Source: Thalassospira xiamenensis M-5 = DSM 17429 (GTDB lineage Bacteria; Pseudomonadota; Alphaproteobacteria; Rhodospirillales; Thalassospiraceae). Taken from it: a stretch of DNA of 64,000 bases. The stretch is taken from the NCBI RefSeq assembly GCF_000300235.2, contig NZ_CP004388.1, forward strand, positions 3,666,001-3,730,000, given 5' to 3'. The first letter of the stretch is position 1. Every line of letters begins with the position of its first letter. The position numbers were made by a program, and so were the translations under genes. Below are positions 37,959 through 47,607 of this stretch, one piece after another. The notes under the pieces were generated by a model. It did not search any database. It had not been told where the DNA came from and was given only the letters and a program-made list of their open reading frames with translations.

Positions 37959-38906
37959 ATGCAGGGTAATCCCGAAATGGGCAGTGTATGGTCCGGGATC
38001 GGCTTGCGGCTTGCCGCCACCGGTCTGTTTGCAGTGATGAGTTTGTTTGTCCGTCTGGCCTCGTTCGAGGCACCGGTCGGCCAAATCATGTTCTGGCGAA
38101 GCTCTGTCGCCCTGATCCCTATCGTCCTGTATCTGATGTGGCGACGCCAGTTTCCGCGCGGCCTTCGCACCGCCCGGCCGTTCGGGCATCTTAAACGCAG
38201 CACCTTCGGCCTTGTGTCGATGTTCTTTTCGTTCCTATCGCTGGCCTATCTGCCGCTTGCCCTTGCGACGGCTCTTGGCTTCCTCGCCCCGCTTCTCGTC
38301 CTGCCGGTCGCGATGATAATGTTGCGTGAAAAGCCCGGCATGGCGGTCTTTACCGCGACCTTTGCCGGTTTTGGCGGGGTGTTCCTGATGCTGTGGCCAA
38401 CATTCTCGACACCGGGGATCGATACCGGCGTTCTGATCGGCATCGGGGCGGGTCTTGCCATGGCGGTCACCACCGCCTTTGCCAAGGTGCAGATCAAGGC
38501 CCTGACCAGCACGGAATCATCGGGCACCATCGCATTTTATTTTGCCGTGATCTGCTCGCTTGGCGGTTTGCTGACCCTGCCGTTCGGCTGGGCCGATCCG
38601 TCGCCTGAAATCCTGATGTGGCTGATCGGGGCGGGTCTTACCGGCGGTCTTGCCCATATCTTCATGACCGAGGCACTCGCACGTGCGCCCGCATCCACAT
38701 TGGCGGCATTCGAATATACCGCAATGATCTGGGCATTGTTGCTGGATGTCACGGTATTTGGCCTGCTGCCCGAACCGGTTTCCCTGTTTGGTGCCTTCCT
38801 GATCGTGCTGGCCGCCGCCATCGTGATGTTTGGGGACAAGCTCGGTGTGCCCGTTCCCAAACCCGATATCACAGCCGCCCAAGCACAGGGAAAGCCGGGG
38901 GAATAG
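37959..38906 (+). CDS. EamA/DMT family transporter
   Basis: Ten-helix drug/metabolite transporter, 315 residues, with two EamA repeats (LFAVMSLFVRLASFEAPVGQ, and AGLTGGLAHIFMTEALARAP). An ELQ-type conserved stretch IVLAAAIVMFGDKLG ends the second repeat. The substrate is unknown; relatives export amino acids or small metabolites. The start may be ATG 37959 or 37977; the second has AGGG upstream. Convergent with the panE-like gene; the gap holds an 8-bp GC-rich stem (38894-38901 with 38919-38926) but no T-tract. Confidence 0.88.
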   Translation: MQGNPEMGSVWSGIGLRLAATGLFAVMSLFVRLASFEAPVGQIMFWRSSVALIPIVLYLMWRRQFPRGLRTARPFGHLKRSTFGLVSMFFSFLSLAYLPLALATALGFLAPLLVLPVAMIMLREKPGMAVFTATFAGFGGVFLMLWPTFSTPGIDTGVLIGIGAGLAMAVTTAFAKVQIKALTSTESSGTIAFYFAVICSLGGLLTLPFGWADPSPEILMWLIGAGLTGGLAHIFMTEALARAPASTLAAFEYTAMIWALLLDVTVFGLLPEPVSLFGAFLIVLAAAIVMFGDKLGVPVPKPDITAAQAQGKPGE

Positions 38907-38943
38907 CCCCCAAAATAGCCCCCGGCCCATTACAAAGCCCGGA

Positions 38944-39834
38944 TCAATCCCGGCTTTCGCGCAATTTGGTCATCGCATGCAGGGCAAGATTGGTGGGGGT
39001 TGGAATGCCAAGTTCCGCCCCCTTGCGCACGATATAGCCGTTCAGGAAATCGATCTCGCTGGTTTTGCCCCGCGCCAGATCCTGTGCGGTGGATGAATAT
39101 TGCCCCGGCATGGTTTCGGCGATCTTTTCAATCGCCCCCCAGACATCGCCGGGTACGGTCACTCCGCATCCCTTGGCGACCGCAAGGCATTCATCAACCG
39201 CATTGCGCATGACATCCCAAATGCCTTCGCCCTGAACCAGACGGCCATAGGGCATCTGCGAGATCGCTGATAACGCGTTATAGGCACAGTTCAAAATCAT
39301 CTTGGCCCAAAGCGCACCTTCGGCATTATCCGAAATCTCGACCGGGATATGCGCCGGGCGCAGCGTTTCGGCAACGGTTGCACTTTGCGCAGACTGCCCG
39401 ATTACCAGTTCGCCGCGCCCATGATGTTTGACATGCCCCGGCCCTTCCATGCTGGTCGCGACATACACCACTGTCGGGATCACCGGCAATCCAATGACGG
39501 CCGATAAACGTTCGGCGTTATCAACCCCGTTCTGAAGACTCATGACAATGGTATCAGGGGCCAGAAACGGCTTGATCTGCGCCCCGGCATCATTGGTATC
39601 GGTGGATTTGACACAAAACAGAACCAGACCGGCACCAGAAATTGCTGCCGCGTCGGCGCAGGCATTCATTTCAATATACTGCTGCGTTCCACCAAATTCC
39701 AGAAGCAGTCCATCTCGATTGACAGCATCGACATGGGCTGGCCGTCCGATCAGGGTCACATCATGCCCGGCCCGCGCCAGCATCGCCCCGTAATAACAGC
39801 CAACAGCCCCTGCCCCCATCACCGCGATTTTCAT
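38944..39834 (-). CDS. panE: 2-dehydropantoate 2-reductase (ketopantoate reductase) family
   Basis: NADPH-dependent reductase, 296 residues. The Rossmann motif MKIAVMGAGAVGCYYGAMLA starts the protein, LFCVKSTDTN and SLQNGVDN are the substrate/cofactor loops, and KMILNCAYNALSAI carries the catalytic Lys and Asn region. The family contains several paralogues besides true PanE, so the substrate is not certain; location beside acyl-CoA catabolic genes could indicate a different 2-oxo acid. AGGA precedes the ATG. Confidence 0.85.
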   Translation of the reverse strand: MKIAVMGAGAVGCYYGAMLARAGHDVTLIGRPAHVDAVNRDGLLLEFGGTQQYIEMNACADAAAISGAGLVLFCVKSTDTNDAGAQIKPFLAPDTIVMSLQNGVDNAERLSAVIGLPVIPTVVYVATSMEGPGHVKHHGRGELVIGQSAQSATVAETLRPAHIPVEISDNAEGALWAKMILNCAYNALSAISQMPYGRLVQGEGIWDVMRNAVDECLAVAKGCGVTVPGDVWGAIEKIAETMPGQYSSTAQDLARGKTSEIDFLNGYIVRKGAELGIPTPTNLALHAMTKLRESRD

Positions 39835-39915
39835 GTCCGGTATCCTGTCCTGAATGAATGTTCCTGCCGTTACCTTTTCATACCGGCGGGCATTCTGCCA
39901 AGCAGGAAGACGGCG

Positions 39916-41142
39916 TCAGATAATTCCGGCTTCGCGCAATCTGGCAATCTGCGCGTCGCTCAGATCAGCCACCTGACGCAGGATGTCATCGCTATGCTGG
40001 CCCAGCATCGGCGGGGCAGTTTCACCGGCAATTGGCGTTTTGGAAAATTTGATCGGATTGGCAACTGTGGGCACCTTGCCCGCGGTTGGATGATCAAGAT
40101 ATCGCACCGTATCGCGATGTTTGACCTGCGGGTTATCAAACACCCGATCCAGCGTATTGATCGGGCCGCATGGCACATTGGCGGTTTCCAGAATGGCGAT
40201 CCAGTCATCGGTGGTTTTCATCACCATCGCCTGACGGATTTGCGGCACCAGCGTTTCGCGGTTGGCGACCCGGGACCGGTTGGAGGCATATCGTGCGTCA
40301 TCGGGCAAATGCCCGATCCCGGCAACGTGGCAAAAGCTTCTGAACTGGCTGTCATTGCCGACCGCAAGGATGATGTAACCATCCGCCGTCGGGAACGCTT
40401 CGTAGGGCACGATATTGGGATGCGCATTGCCAAGTCGCCCAGGCGCCTTGCCCGTCGTCAGGTAATTCATCGCCTGATTGGCAAGGATCGCGGTCTGAAC
40501 ATCCAGCAGTGCCAGATCGACATGCTGTCCCTCGCCCGTCGCATCACGGTGGCGAAGGGCGGCAAGGATGCCAATCGTCGCATAAAGCCCGGTAAAGATA
40601 TCGGCAACCGCCACACCAACCTTCATCGGCTGGCCGCCCGGTTCCTGATCGGGTGCGCCGGTGATGCTCATAAGCCCGCCCATGGCCTGGATCATGAAAT
40701 CATAACCCGGCCGGTCCTTATAGGGGCCATCCTGCCCAAAACCGGTGATCGAACAATAGACGATCTTTGGATTGATTTCCGACAGTGATGCGTAATCCAG
40801 CCGGTATTTGGCAAGGCCACCGACCTTGAAATTCTCGATCACCACGTCGCATTCAGCGGCAAGTTTATGCAGGATTTCCTGCCCCTCGGGCTTGGTCATA
40901 TCAATCGTCAGCGACTTTTTGCCGCGATTGGCCGACAGGTAATAGGCCGCCTCGCTGGTATCGTTACCTGTAACGTCCTTGGCATAGGGCGGCCCCCAGC
41001 CACGCGTGTCGTCGCCCGCACCCGGACGTTCGATCTTGATCACCTCGGCCCCCATATCGGCCAGTGTCTGGCTGGCCCAAGGCCCCGCCAAGACACGCGA
41101 AAGATCAAGCACACGAAGTCCAGAAAGCGCGCTGGTCATCAT
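39916..41142 (-). CDS. family III CoA-transferase (CaiB/Frc type), probable glutarate CoA-transferase
   Basis: CoA-transferase of 408 residues. GLRVLDLSRVLAGPWASQTL, DMGAEVIKIERPGAGDDTRG and YYLSANRGKKSLTIDM match the family, and the catalytic Asp lies in DLALLDVQTA. Adjacent to glutaryl-CoA dehydrogenase, it resembles the SUGCT-type succinate/hydroxymethylglutarate:glutarate CoA-transferase that activates free glutarate; the assignment rests on context. A hairpin terminator separates it from gcdH upstream, so it may use its own or read-through transcription. Confidence 0.85.
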   Translation of the reverse strand: MMTSALSGLRVLDLSRVLAGPWASQTLADMGAEVIKIERPGAGDDTRGWGPPYAKDVTGNDTSEAAYYLSANRGKKSLTIDMTKPEGQEILHKLAAECDVVIENFKVGGLAKYRLDYASLSEINPKIVYCSITGFGQDGPYKDRPGYDFMIQAMGGLMSITGAPDQEPGGQPMKVGVAVADIFTGLYATIGILAALRHRDATGEGQHVDLALLDVQTAILANQAMNYLTTGKAPGRLGNAHPNIVPYEAFPTADGYIILAVGNDSQFRSFCHVAGIGHLPDDARYASNRSRVANRETLVPQIRQAMVMKTTDDWIAILETANVPCGPINTLDRVFDNPQVKHRDTVRYLDHPTAGKVPTVANPIKFSKTPIAGETAPPMLGQHSDDILRQVADLSDAQIARLREAGII

Positions 41143-41170
41143 TCCATCCCGGGATCGTCGTCAAAAAGGA

Positions 41171-41201
41171 AAAAGGGCGACGCCAAAGATCGGTGCCGCC
41201 C
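41171..41201 (-). terminator. terminator or attenuator after gcdH
   Basis: An interrupted stem GGGCG-x-CC/GG-x-CGCCC spanning 41175-41201, followed on the minus strand by CTTTTTCCTTTTTG. It lies between gcdH and the CoA-transferase. Confidence 0.6.
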
Positions 41202-41214
41202 GTAATCGAAGTCC

Positions 41215-42405
41215 TCAGCCCTCGGCGCTGAACGCCTGAATGCCGGTCTGGGCACGGCCAAGGATCAGGGCATGCACATCATGCGTACCTTCATAGGTAT
41301 TGACCGCTTCAAGGTTCATCACATGGCGGATGACATGGAATTCATCGGCAATGCCGTTGCCGCCATGCATGTCACGGGCAACACGCGCGATATCAAGCGC
41401 CTTGCCGCAGTTATTACGCTTCATCAGGGAAATGGCTTCCGGTGCGGCTTTTTCTGCATCCAGCAAACGGCCCAACTGAAGCGCGCCCTGAAGACCAAGG
41501 GTAATTTCGGTCTGCATGTTCGCCAGTTTCAGCTGGATCAGTTGATTGGCGGCCAGCGGACGACCGAACTGTTTGCGATCAAGAGTATATTGACGTGCCG
41601 CATGCCAGCAGAATTCAGCAGCCCCCATCGCCCCCCATGCAATGCCGTAACGTGCCTTGTTCAGGCAACCGAACGGCCCGCCAAGGCCCTTGGCATTGGG
41701 CAGCATGTTTTCCGCCGGGACAAAGACGTTATCCATCACGATTTCACCGGTGATCGACGCACGCAGCGAAAACTTGCCTTCGATCTTTGGCGCACTCAGG
41801 CCCTTCATGCCTTTTTCAAGGATGAAGCCACGAATGACATCTTCGTCATCCTTGCCCCAGACGACAAACACATCGGCGATCGGGCTGTTGGTGATCCACA
41901 TTTTCGATCCCGACAGGGTGAAACCGCCATCGGCCTTGCGGGCACGCGTTTTCATGCCGCCCGGATCGGACCCGTGGTCCGGCTCGGTCAAACCAAAACA
42001 GCCGACCCATTCACCGGTCGCCAGTTTCGGAAGGTATTTCTTGCGCTGTTCTTCGCTGCCATAGGCATAGATCGGATGCATCACAAGCGAGCTTTGCACC
42101 GACATTGCCGAACGATAACCGCTATCGACGCGTTCGACTTCGCGCGCGACAAGACCATAGGCGACATGGTTGACACCCGGTCCGCCGTATTCTTCGGGGA
42201 TGGTCGGGCCAAGCAGGCCAAGTTCGCCCATCTCGGTCATGATTTCGCGATGGAAAATCTCGTGCCGGTTGGCTTCGAGAACGCGGGTCTGAAGGTTTTC
42301 CTGACAATAGGCGCGCGCCGCGTCACGGATCATGCGTTCTTCTTCGCTCAGCTGATCTTCAATCAGCAGCGGGTCTTCCCAGTGAAAAGGTGCGCGGCCT
42401 GCCAT
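41215..42405 (-). CDS. gcdH: glutaryl-CoA dehydrogenase
   Basis: FAD enzyme that oxidatively decarboxylates glutaryl-CoA to crotonyl-CoA in lysine and tryptophan catabolism, 396 residues. [19 protein letters not shown] and [17 protein letters not shown] are acyl-CoA dehydrogenase signatures; the catalytic Glu is E372 in [17 protein letters not shown], a GCDH-typical context. [15 protein letters not shown] near the N-terminus fits the family. AGGA precedes the ATG. Divergent from a LysR regulator across a perfect inverted repeat, so its expression is probably controlled by it. Confidence 0.95.
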   Translation of the reverse strand: MAGRAPFHWEDPLLIEDQLSEEERMIRDAARAYCQENLQTRVLEANRHEIFHREIMTEMGELGLLGPTIPEEYGGPGVNHVAYGLVAREVERVDSGYRSAMSVQSSLVMHPIYAYGSEEQRKKYLPKLATGEWVGCFGLTEPDHGSDPGGMKTRARKADGGFTLSGSKMWITNSPIADVFVVWGKDDEDVIRGFILEKGMKGLSAPKIEGKFSLRASITGEIVMDNVFVPAENMLPNAKGLGGPFGCLNKARYGIAWGAMGAAEFCWHAARQYTLDRKQFGRPLAANQLIQLKLANMQTEITLGLQGALQLGRLLDAEKAAPEAISLMKRNNCGKALDIARVARDMHGGNGIADEFHVIRHVMNLEAVNTYEGTHDVHALILGRAQTGIQAFSAEG

Positions 42406-42546
42406 CGTCCTGATCCCTTATGAAATTTTTGAAACCAAAGCAGGGATGACGCCATAGAAGGGCGAGACGGCATCATCCCTGAAAGCTTATCGCTTCTGGG
42501 CTAAAGCTAGGGATTGGCAGGCAAGCTTGCAAATGATAAATCGGAT

Positions 42547-42575
42547 ATAGTTTATGCGTAAGACTCATAAACTAT
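42547..42575. promoter_or_regulatory. perfect inverted repeat, probable LysR operator
   Basis: ATAGTTTATG (42547-42556) and CATAAACTAT (42566-42575) are perfect complements around a 9-base centre. It lies between divergent gcdH and the LysR gene, 55 bases upstream of the latter. The T-N11-A geometry expected of LysR-type sites is satisfied within it. Confidence 0.65.
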
Positions 42576-42629
42576 CGACAACAAGTCCAGATAAAACGCA
42601 AATATCGCCATATTTCGAGCAATCAGATC

Positions 42630-43535
42630 ATGAGCCGCCGCATCCCGAGCCTCAAAGCGCTGAGTTGTTTTGAGCAGACCGCCCGCTTTGGCAGCGCATC
42701 ACGCGCCGCCGAGGAGCTTTACCTGACGCAAAGTGCCGTCAGCCGCCAGATACAGGGGCTTGAAGACTGGCTGGGCTGCAAACTGTTTGCCCGCCAGAAG
42801 CAGCGCCTCGTCCTGACAGTCGAAGGCGAAAGTTATTTACAGGCAATCCGCCCCGCACTTGATCAGCTGGAAACCGCCACCCTGACATTCCTGTCTGGCG
42901 GGGCCGAGGGCGGGGTTCTGACCATTGCTGCCCCGCCGACTTTCGGGTCACGCTGCCTGATCCCGTTGCTGCCCGATTTTCGCGGCCGCCATCCCGATAT
43001 CGTAATCAATTTCATTTCACGGATCGGCATTCCCGATTTTGACCGCGAACAGATCGATATTGCGGTGCTGTTTGGCGATGGCAACTGGCCGGGGCTGGAT
43101 GCGCATTTGCTGCATGGCGAGGAAATGGTCCCGATCTGCAGCCCGAAGCTGATCGAGAATCTCGATTACTCACCAAAACCAAATAATCTTCGTGATTATT
43201 CACTTTTACACATAGCCACCCGCCCCCGCGGATGGAGCGACTGGCTGGCCGCGAGTGACCTTACCGATATTGATGGGGAAAACGGTCCGAAGTTCGAACA
43301 TTTCACCATGGCGATGCAAGCCGCCATAGCAGGCCTTGGGGTGGCGTTGCTGCCGACATTCGCGATTGAGGATGAATTGGCCAATGGCCGGATCGTTGCA
43401 CCCTTTGGCCCGCCACGCGCAAGCCCGTTTCATTATTACGCGACAAGCCCGGTCGGCCGGTCACGCAATCCGAAAATCCGGGCTTTCATGACCTGGCTTG
43501 ATCAGCGCAAAAAACAGGAAGAACTGACGGCATAA
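42630..43535 (+). CDS. LysR family regulator (GcvA/GcdR-like)
   Basis: LysR-type activator/repressor, 301 residues. The N-terminal winged helix is LKALSCFEQTARFGSASRAA, then LYLTQSAVSRQIQGLEDWLG. The effector-binding domain begins near 90 (GGVLTIAAPPTFGSRCLIPL) and has the GcvA-like MAMQAAIAGLGVALLPTFAI. It diverges from gcdH, and a perfect 10-bp inverted repeat lies between them, so it most likely controls glutaryl-CoA degradation, perhaps in response to glutarate or glutaryl-CoA. Confidence 0.9.
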   Translation: MSRRIPSLKALSCFEQTARFGSASRAAEELYLTQSAVSRQIQGLEDWLGCKLFARQKQRLVLTVEGESYLQAIRPALDQLETATLTFLSGGAEGGVLTIAAPPTFGSRCLIPLLPDFRGRHPDIVINFISRIGIPDFDREQIDIAVLFGDGNWPGLDAHLLHGEEMVPICSPKLIENLDYSPKPNNLRDYSLLHIATRPRGWSDWLAASDLTDIDGENGPKFEHFTMAMQAAIAGLGVALLPTFAIEDELANGRIVAPFGPPRASPFHYYATSPVGRSRNPKIRAFMTWLDQRKKQEELTA

Positions 43536-43544
43536 AAGGCAGCC

Positions 43545-44990
43545 TCAACTTGCCTTTCTGCCTTCAAGCGCGCGCAGCGCATTCATGCCGCGACGGCGCA
43601 GAAGATCGGCTTCTTCGGGGCCATCGATGATTTCAAGCAGCCGGACAATCGCCATCATGTTGCGCTGGGCATTATCCAGTTCGTCGGCATCAAGCCGCCC
43701 CATGCCATCCACCCCGGCACGCCCGATCTGGTTGAGCTTTTTCTTGAGTTCTACCACCGCCTTTGTCGCCGAACTTTGCGCGGCCAGAACATGCGAAATG
43801 CGCGCGGTTTCGGCAATCGCCTCGGCTGATTGTTCGGCGGCCAGAACCTTTTCCTCGTCAAACGGCTGGGCAAAGATCGGACGCACACCCTGCCGGCCGG
43901 ACCCCGGGCCCTGCTTGGTTTCGATCTGTGGCAGGGCATCGATGATGCGATCAGGGCTGGCACCAAACATGGTATTGGCCATCGCCTTGGACACCCGACG
44001 ACGCGTTTCCAGAAGCTTCTCGCCCCAGCGGCCATCCTTGCGGATGTTAAATTCACGCGTGATGCGGGTAAATTCCGACGCATACCAACGCGCAAGCGAC
44101 AGGATGTGATGTTCGCCCTTGCCCGCACCGACCCCCTGTTCGATCTCGATCACGGTTTCCGCCAGAAGATCGATGATCAGATCACCGGTGGTCGCAAGAT
44201 TGGTGCTGGAAATCGTTCGGTCATCGGCCTTGCTTGATAGCACGCGGATCAGTTTGAAAAGTTCGCTTGGCCGAAGCAGCCGGGCCAGAACAGCCAAAAG
44301 GTAAACCGGCTCGTATCCCGGTTTTTCTTCGGAAATCTCAACAAACCGGTCGCGCAGCCAACTGATATCGGCCGTGCCCAGACTTCTGATCGGGGCCGAT
44401 GGGAACCGTTTGCGCATCGCAGTGATTTCTTCGCCAACATTCAGGATTTTGCCGATCTGCTCGAATGCGGGAAGATGGCTGCGCGAACCAAGCCGCGTTG
44501 CCAATGCGCGTTCGGTCTTGACCCCGTTCAGCGAATTTTCGATTTCCTGCGCAATGCACACCGACGCCAGCTTCCACATCCGGCGTTCTGCCTGCTCAAG
44601 CATATCCTGATCACGTTTGGCCGCCGCCTTTTCGATATCGGCAATCGCCTTGGTCATGTCAGGGCCGCCCGTGGCCTCGACCACCTTCCAGATCGGCATC
44701 AGGGATGAACGGCTGATACGGATACTTTTCTCGACCGGTGGTGCCGAAGTCAGCAGATCTTCGAAAGGATCGCAGAACTGGCGCATCGGCGTCGGATAGC
44801 GTTCAGGCTTCAGCGACGCCAGACGCGGGCGCAGGATTTGCAAAATCTGTTCATGCGGCAGCGGCAGCTTGGGATCGGCGCGGTCACTTTCGATTGCGCG
44901 GGTAAAACGGGCAATTTCCGAACTGCTCAGCGATTCAAACAGATCACCAAGCTGGGAAACACCCATATTTGCGGCATTTTCAACCTTCAC
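43545..44990 (-). CDS. hypothetical protein, second gene of an unknown overlapping pair (481 aa)
   Basis: Unrecognised protein without signal peptide or membrane segment. It is strongly helical: leucine-rich N-terminal region (LGDLFESLSSSEIARFTRAI), a middle part with LLAVLARLLRPSELFKLIRV and DLIIDLLAETVIEIEQGVG, and a C-terminal coiled-coil-like segment (ATKAVVELKKKLNQIGRAG) ending in RRRGMNALRALEGRKAS. The start is GTG with GGAGG eight bases upstream, overlapping the stop of the preceding gene by four bases, so the two are translated together and probably interact. No function is proposed. Confidence 0.75.
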   Translation of the reverse strand: MKVENAANMGVSQLGDLFESLSSSEIARFTRAIESDRADPKLPLPHEQILQILRPRLASLKPERYPTPMRQFCDPFEDLLTSAPPVEKSIRISRSSLMPIWKVVEATGGPDMTKAIADIEKAAAKRDQDMLEQAERRMWKLASVCIAQEIENSLNGVKTERALATRLGSRSHLPAFEQIGKILNVGEEITAMRKRFPSAPIRSLGTADISWLRDRFVEISEEKPGYEPVYLLAVLARLLRPSELFKLIRVLSSKADDRTISSTNLATTGDLIIDLLAETVIEIEQGVGAGKGEHHILSLARWYASEFTRITREFNIRKDGRWGEKLLETRRRVSKAMANTMFGASPDRIIDALPQIETKQGPGSGRQGVRPIFAQPFDEEKVLAAEQSAEAIAETARISHVLAAQSSATKAVVELKKKLNQIGRAGVDGMGRLDADELDNAQRNMMAIVRLLEIIDGPEEADLLRRRGMNALRALEGRKAS

Positions 44991-46153
44991 GCCGACTGCC
45001 TCCGGAACCGCTCCAGCCGGTCGACCATGTCGGCGTCAATTTCACCACTGCCCAGTTTGCGCAACTCGGACGCCCACAGCATCTGGTTAACACGGACATC
45101 GACCCAGAATTCATATTCAATTTTCTCTAGTGCCTCGATCGGCAGGACCGGCGCAAAACTTGCGATTTCCTCGACAATCTCGCGCTGGCGTACCCGATCA
45201 TGTTGCGGACGCGACCGCCACAGATCAATCAGCTCCTGCCACCCGTCAAGCACCCACCACAAGCGGTCAATATGCTTTTGCATATCTTCCTTGGCCTTGG
45301 CCCAGTCTTGCAGGACCTTGCCCAGTTCATTGTTCCACAAATCAATCTTGCGCAGCAACCGCAAGGCATGGTCCTTTGTGGCGCTGGCGGCATTGATCAC
45401 GCGGGTCGCCATAAAGCGGAAATCGGATTGTTCGGAAATCGACCATTCCTCGACCTCACCGGCAAGTTTCTGCAAACCGAATGTCAAATGACGCAGCGGC
45501 CCTTCGCAACCCTCTATCGCAAGGCCTACCGGCGCGCTCAGGATGCTCCAGTCACCCAGGGTATCGATGATCGAATCATTTTCCAAACCGGTCGATGTCG
45601 CAAAACGGTTCAGCGCCTTGCGCGCCCTGATCTGACCATCCATGGTCAGCAGGTCTTCGCGCTTCATGTCCTGAACGTCATTGCCGCCAAGCTGGCGCAG
45701 CGCCTGATAGAGCAGCGTCAGTTGCCCCAGTTCACGTGCAGCCTTTTCGTCCTTGTTGCCGGTAATACCGGCACGGGCCAGCGCAACACCGCCAACACCG
45801 GTGACCGCCACCGCGCGCGCATGCTCGCGCACCATTTCCGGGGTGAATTTTTCAAGTGTGATCAACCGGTCAAACAGCATCCGGTCATGAACCGACAGAT
45901 CAAAAACCTCGCGCAGGGTTTCAAGCGGCATTTCATAGGTGCCAAGCCCGCCCGAAAGCCCCGGAAGACTGACAAGCGTGCGACCGCTTTGGCCGATCAA
46001 TACGCGCGAATAGCGCAAGCTTTTGGTCGTGAATGGTGTCCGTACGCCGCGCGACGCAAAAGATGCGGGCAAACAGGACAAGGCATCGGGCTGCCCTGCA
46101 CCGATTTTGGGGGAACTACCTGCCCCTTTATTTGCAAGCTGCTGTCTGGTCAT
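44987..46153 (-). CDS. hypothetical protein, first gene of an unknown overlapping pair (388 aa)
   Basis: Unrecognised soluble protein. The N-terminal ~70 residues are low in charge and possibly flexible, followed by LPGLSGGLGTYEMPLETLRE. A small hydrophobic helix AVAVTGVGGVALARAGI lies near 120. The C-terminal half is helical and tryptophan-rich (RLWWVLDGWQELIDLWR) and ends in charged helices. Partner of the 481-aa gene through a GTGA overlap. The upstream gap 46154-46449 holds no supported gene; a TATAAG at 46254 on the minus strand is a possible -10 element. Confidence 0.75.
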   Translation of the reverse strand: MTRQQLANKGAGSSPKIGAGQPDALSCLPASFASRGVRTPFTTKSLRYSRVLIGQSGRTLVSLPGLSGGLGTYEMPLETLREVFDLSVHDRMLFDRLITLEKFTPEMVREHARAVAVTGVGGVALARAGITGNKDEKAARELGQLTLLYQALRQLGGNDVQDMKREDLLTMDGQIRARKALNRFATSTGLENDSIIDTLGDWSILSAPVGLAIEGCEGPLRHLTFGLQKLAGEVEEWSISEQSDFRFMATRVINAASATKDHALRLLRKIDLWNNELGKVLQDWAKAKEDMQKHIDRLWWVLDGWQELIDLWRSRPQHDRVRQREIVEEIASFAPVLPIEALEKIEYEFWVDVRVNQMLWASELRKLGSGEIDADMVDRLERFRRQSA

Positions 46154-46449
46154 TCTCGGCTTTGATCAACCCATCCCGACTAATCTATTCTTCGGTCCAT
46201 CTGCTTTTGGCCTTTCGCGCTCTCAGCTCACGCCATCAGTACCGCTGCCAAGCTTATACTAACGCGCAGGCCAGTCCACGACAAAGGAACCGGTTTTGCG
46301 AACTTGCAGGTTACCGGGACAAGCTGATGAAACCCTTAACGCTTCGGATAGGTCAAACAGGCCGGAAGATCAATGATCAATAACCGCAAAAGTGCAGAAA
46401 TCCGCCCCAAAACAACTTTTGCCCCCTGCGCCCGGGGTCAGATCGAACA

Positions 46450-47607
46450 TCAAAGTGTTTCCTTCGCCTTTTCCCAGGTATTGACATAAGCCTTCCATTC
46501 CGCGCCATCGGGGATGCTTTCATCGATATTGACCATGTCGGCACAGTCGATCATCACCGCCACCTCGTCGGTTTCAACCGGCACCTTGATCATGGTTTTC
46601 TGATAGGAACACGGATGCGGACCATGCGGGAAACCGCTGGGGTGGAAGGTTGCCATACCGGGCTTGATATTGCCCCGGCTGTAAAACTCGCCCCGGTGAT
46701 AGAAGATGAACTCGTCGTAATCCTCGTTCGAATGATAAAACGGCACGCGAAGCGTCCCTGATTCACCTTCGCCAATTTTCGGCACAAAGGTACTGATGGC
46801 AAACCGGTTGGCGACAAAGGTGCTGTGTGCCGCGGGCGGCACCGGTTGGCCCGGTTGGCGGTCCTGTCGCAAGTCGCGCCAGTTCAACCTTACGACACTC
46901 AGGTCGCCCTGCCAGCCCACCGCATCCAGCGGATTATAGGGATAGGTCAGGGTCGAAATCGCATTGCGACGCTTGATGTGAATTTCCCAATAGGCTTCGT
47001 CCTGCTGGGCACGGAATTTGTCATCAAGTCGCGGCACTTCGAAACTGGTCGGGTTGATCGACGGATGACCTGCCGACTGGGTGTCGTTTGGCAGGCCAAA
47101 GGCATCGTTGGTGGCCTCGATAAACAGGAATTCGGACGGATCGGTTGCCTCGAAACGCCAGGCCGTGCCGCGTGGCAGCAGGATGTAATCCCCATCACGA
47201 TACGGCATGTGGCCGTAATCGCAATAAAGCGCGCCGCTGCCATTGTGAACAAAAGCCAGCGTATCACCATCGGCATTGCGCGCCAGCGCATGCATTTTGC
47301 CATCAAGCCGCCAATAGCGGACTTCCATCACGGCATTATGTACAATACGGCGCGCCTGCAACGGGCAATCCGGCCCGGCGGCCAACTTGTTCAGATCGAA
47401 CGCCCGCGGTCGAAGCGGCCCTTCGAAAGAGGCCCAGCCTGCCGGTGGGTGTTTATGATAAATGTGGGCTGATGGCCCAAGGAACCCGTTACGCCCTATT
47501 TCGCGTTCATGAACGGTAACGGATGGGGAATTTGTTGAACCTGCGGCATTCTTGGACGCTGCAACGCAATTGCCTTCGCTGTTCGGAAGACGAATCCAGT
47601 TCTTCAC
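46450..47607 (-). CDS. hmgA: homogentisate 1,2-dioxygenase family protein
   Basis: Ring-cleaving iron dioxygenase of tyrosine/phenylalanine catabolism, 385 residues. Conserved HIYHKHPPAGWASFEGPLRP near the N-terminus; iron ligands lie in VPFYHSNEDYDEFIFYHRGE (His, Glu) and SGFPHGPHP (His). It is shorter than the ~430-residue human/Pseudomonas enzymes but keeps the metal site. GTG 47607 is chosen because GGAGG lies six bases upstream; the frame continues to an ATG at 47634. No maleylacetoacetate isomerase or fumarylacetoacetase gene is in the window, so the pathway assignment rests on the family alone. Confidence 0.85.
   Translation of the reverse strand: MKNWIRLPNSEGNCVAASKNAAGSTNSPSVTVHEREIGRNGFLGPSAHIYHKHPPAGWASFEGPLRPRAFDLNKLAAGPDCPLQARRIVHNAVMEVRYWRLDGKMHALARNADGDTLAFVHNGSGALYCDYGHMPYRDGDYILLPRGTAWRFEATDPSEFLFIEATNDAFGLPNDTQSAGHPSINPTSFEVPRLDDKFRAQQDEAYWEIHIKRRNAISTLTYPYNPLDAVGWQGDLSVVRLNWRDLRQDRQPGQPVPPAAHSTFVANRFAISTFVPKIGEGESGTLRVPFYHSNEDYDEFIFYHRGEFYSRGNIKPGMATFHPSGFPHGPHPCSYQKTMIKVPVETDEVAVMIDCADMVNIDESIPDGAEWKAYVNTWEKAKETL

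Noticed and set aside
37758-38189. 143-residue minus-strand frame across the REP-like element
   Set aside because: It opposes the start of the DMT transporter and ends in the AFAGM-type peptide known from REP translation, so it is spurious.
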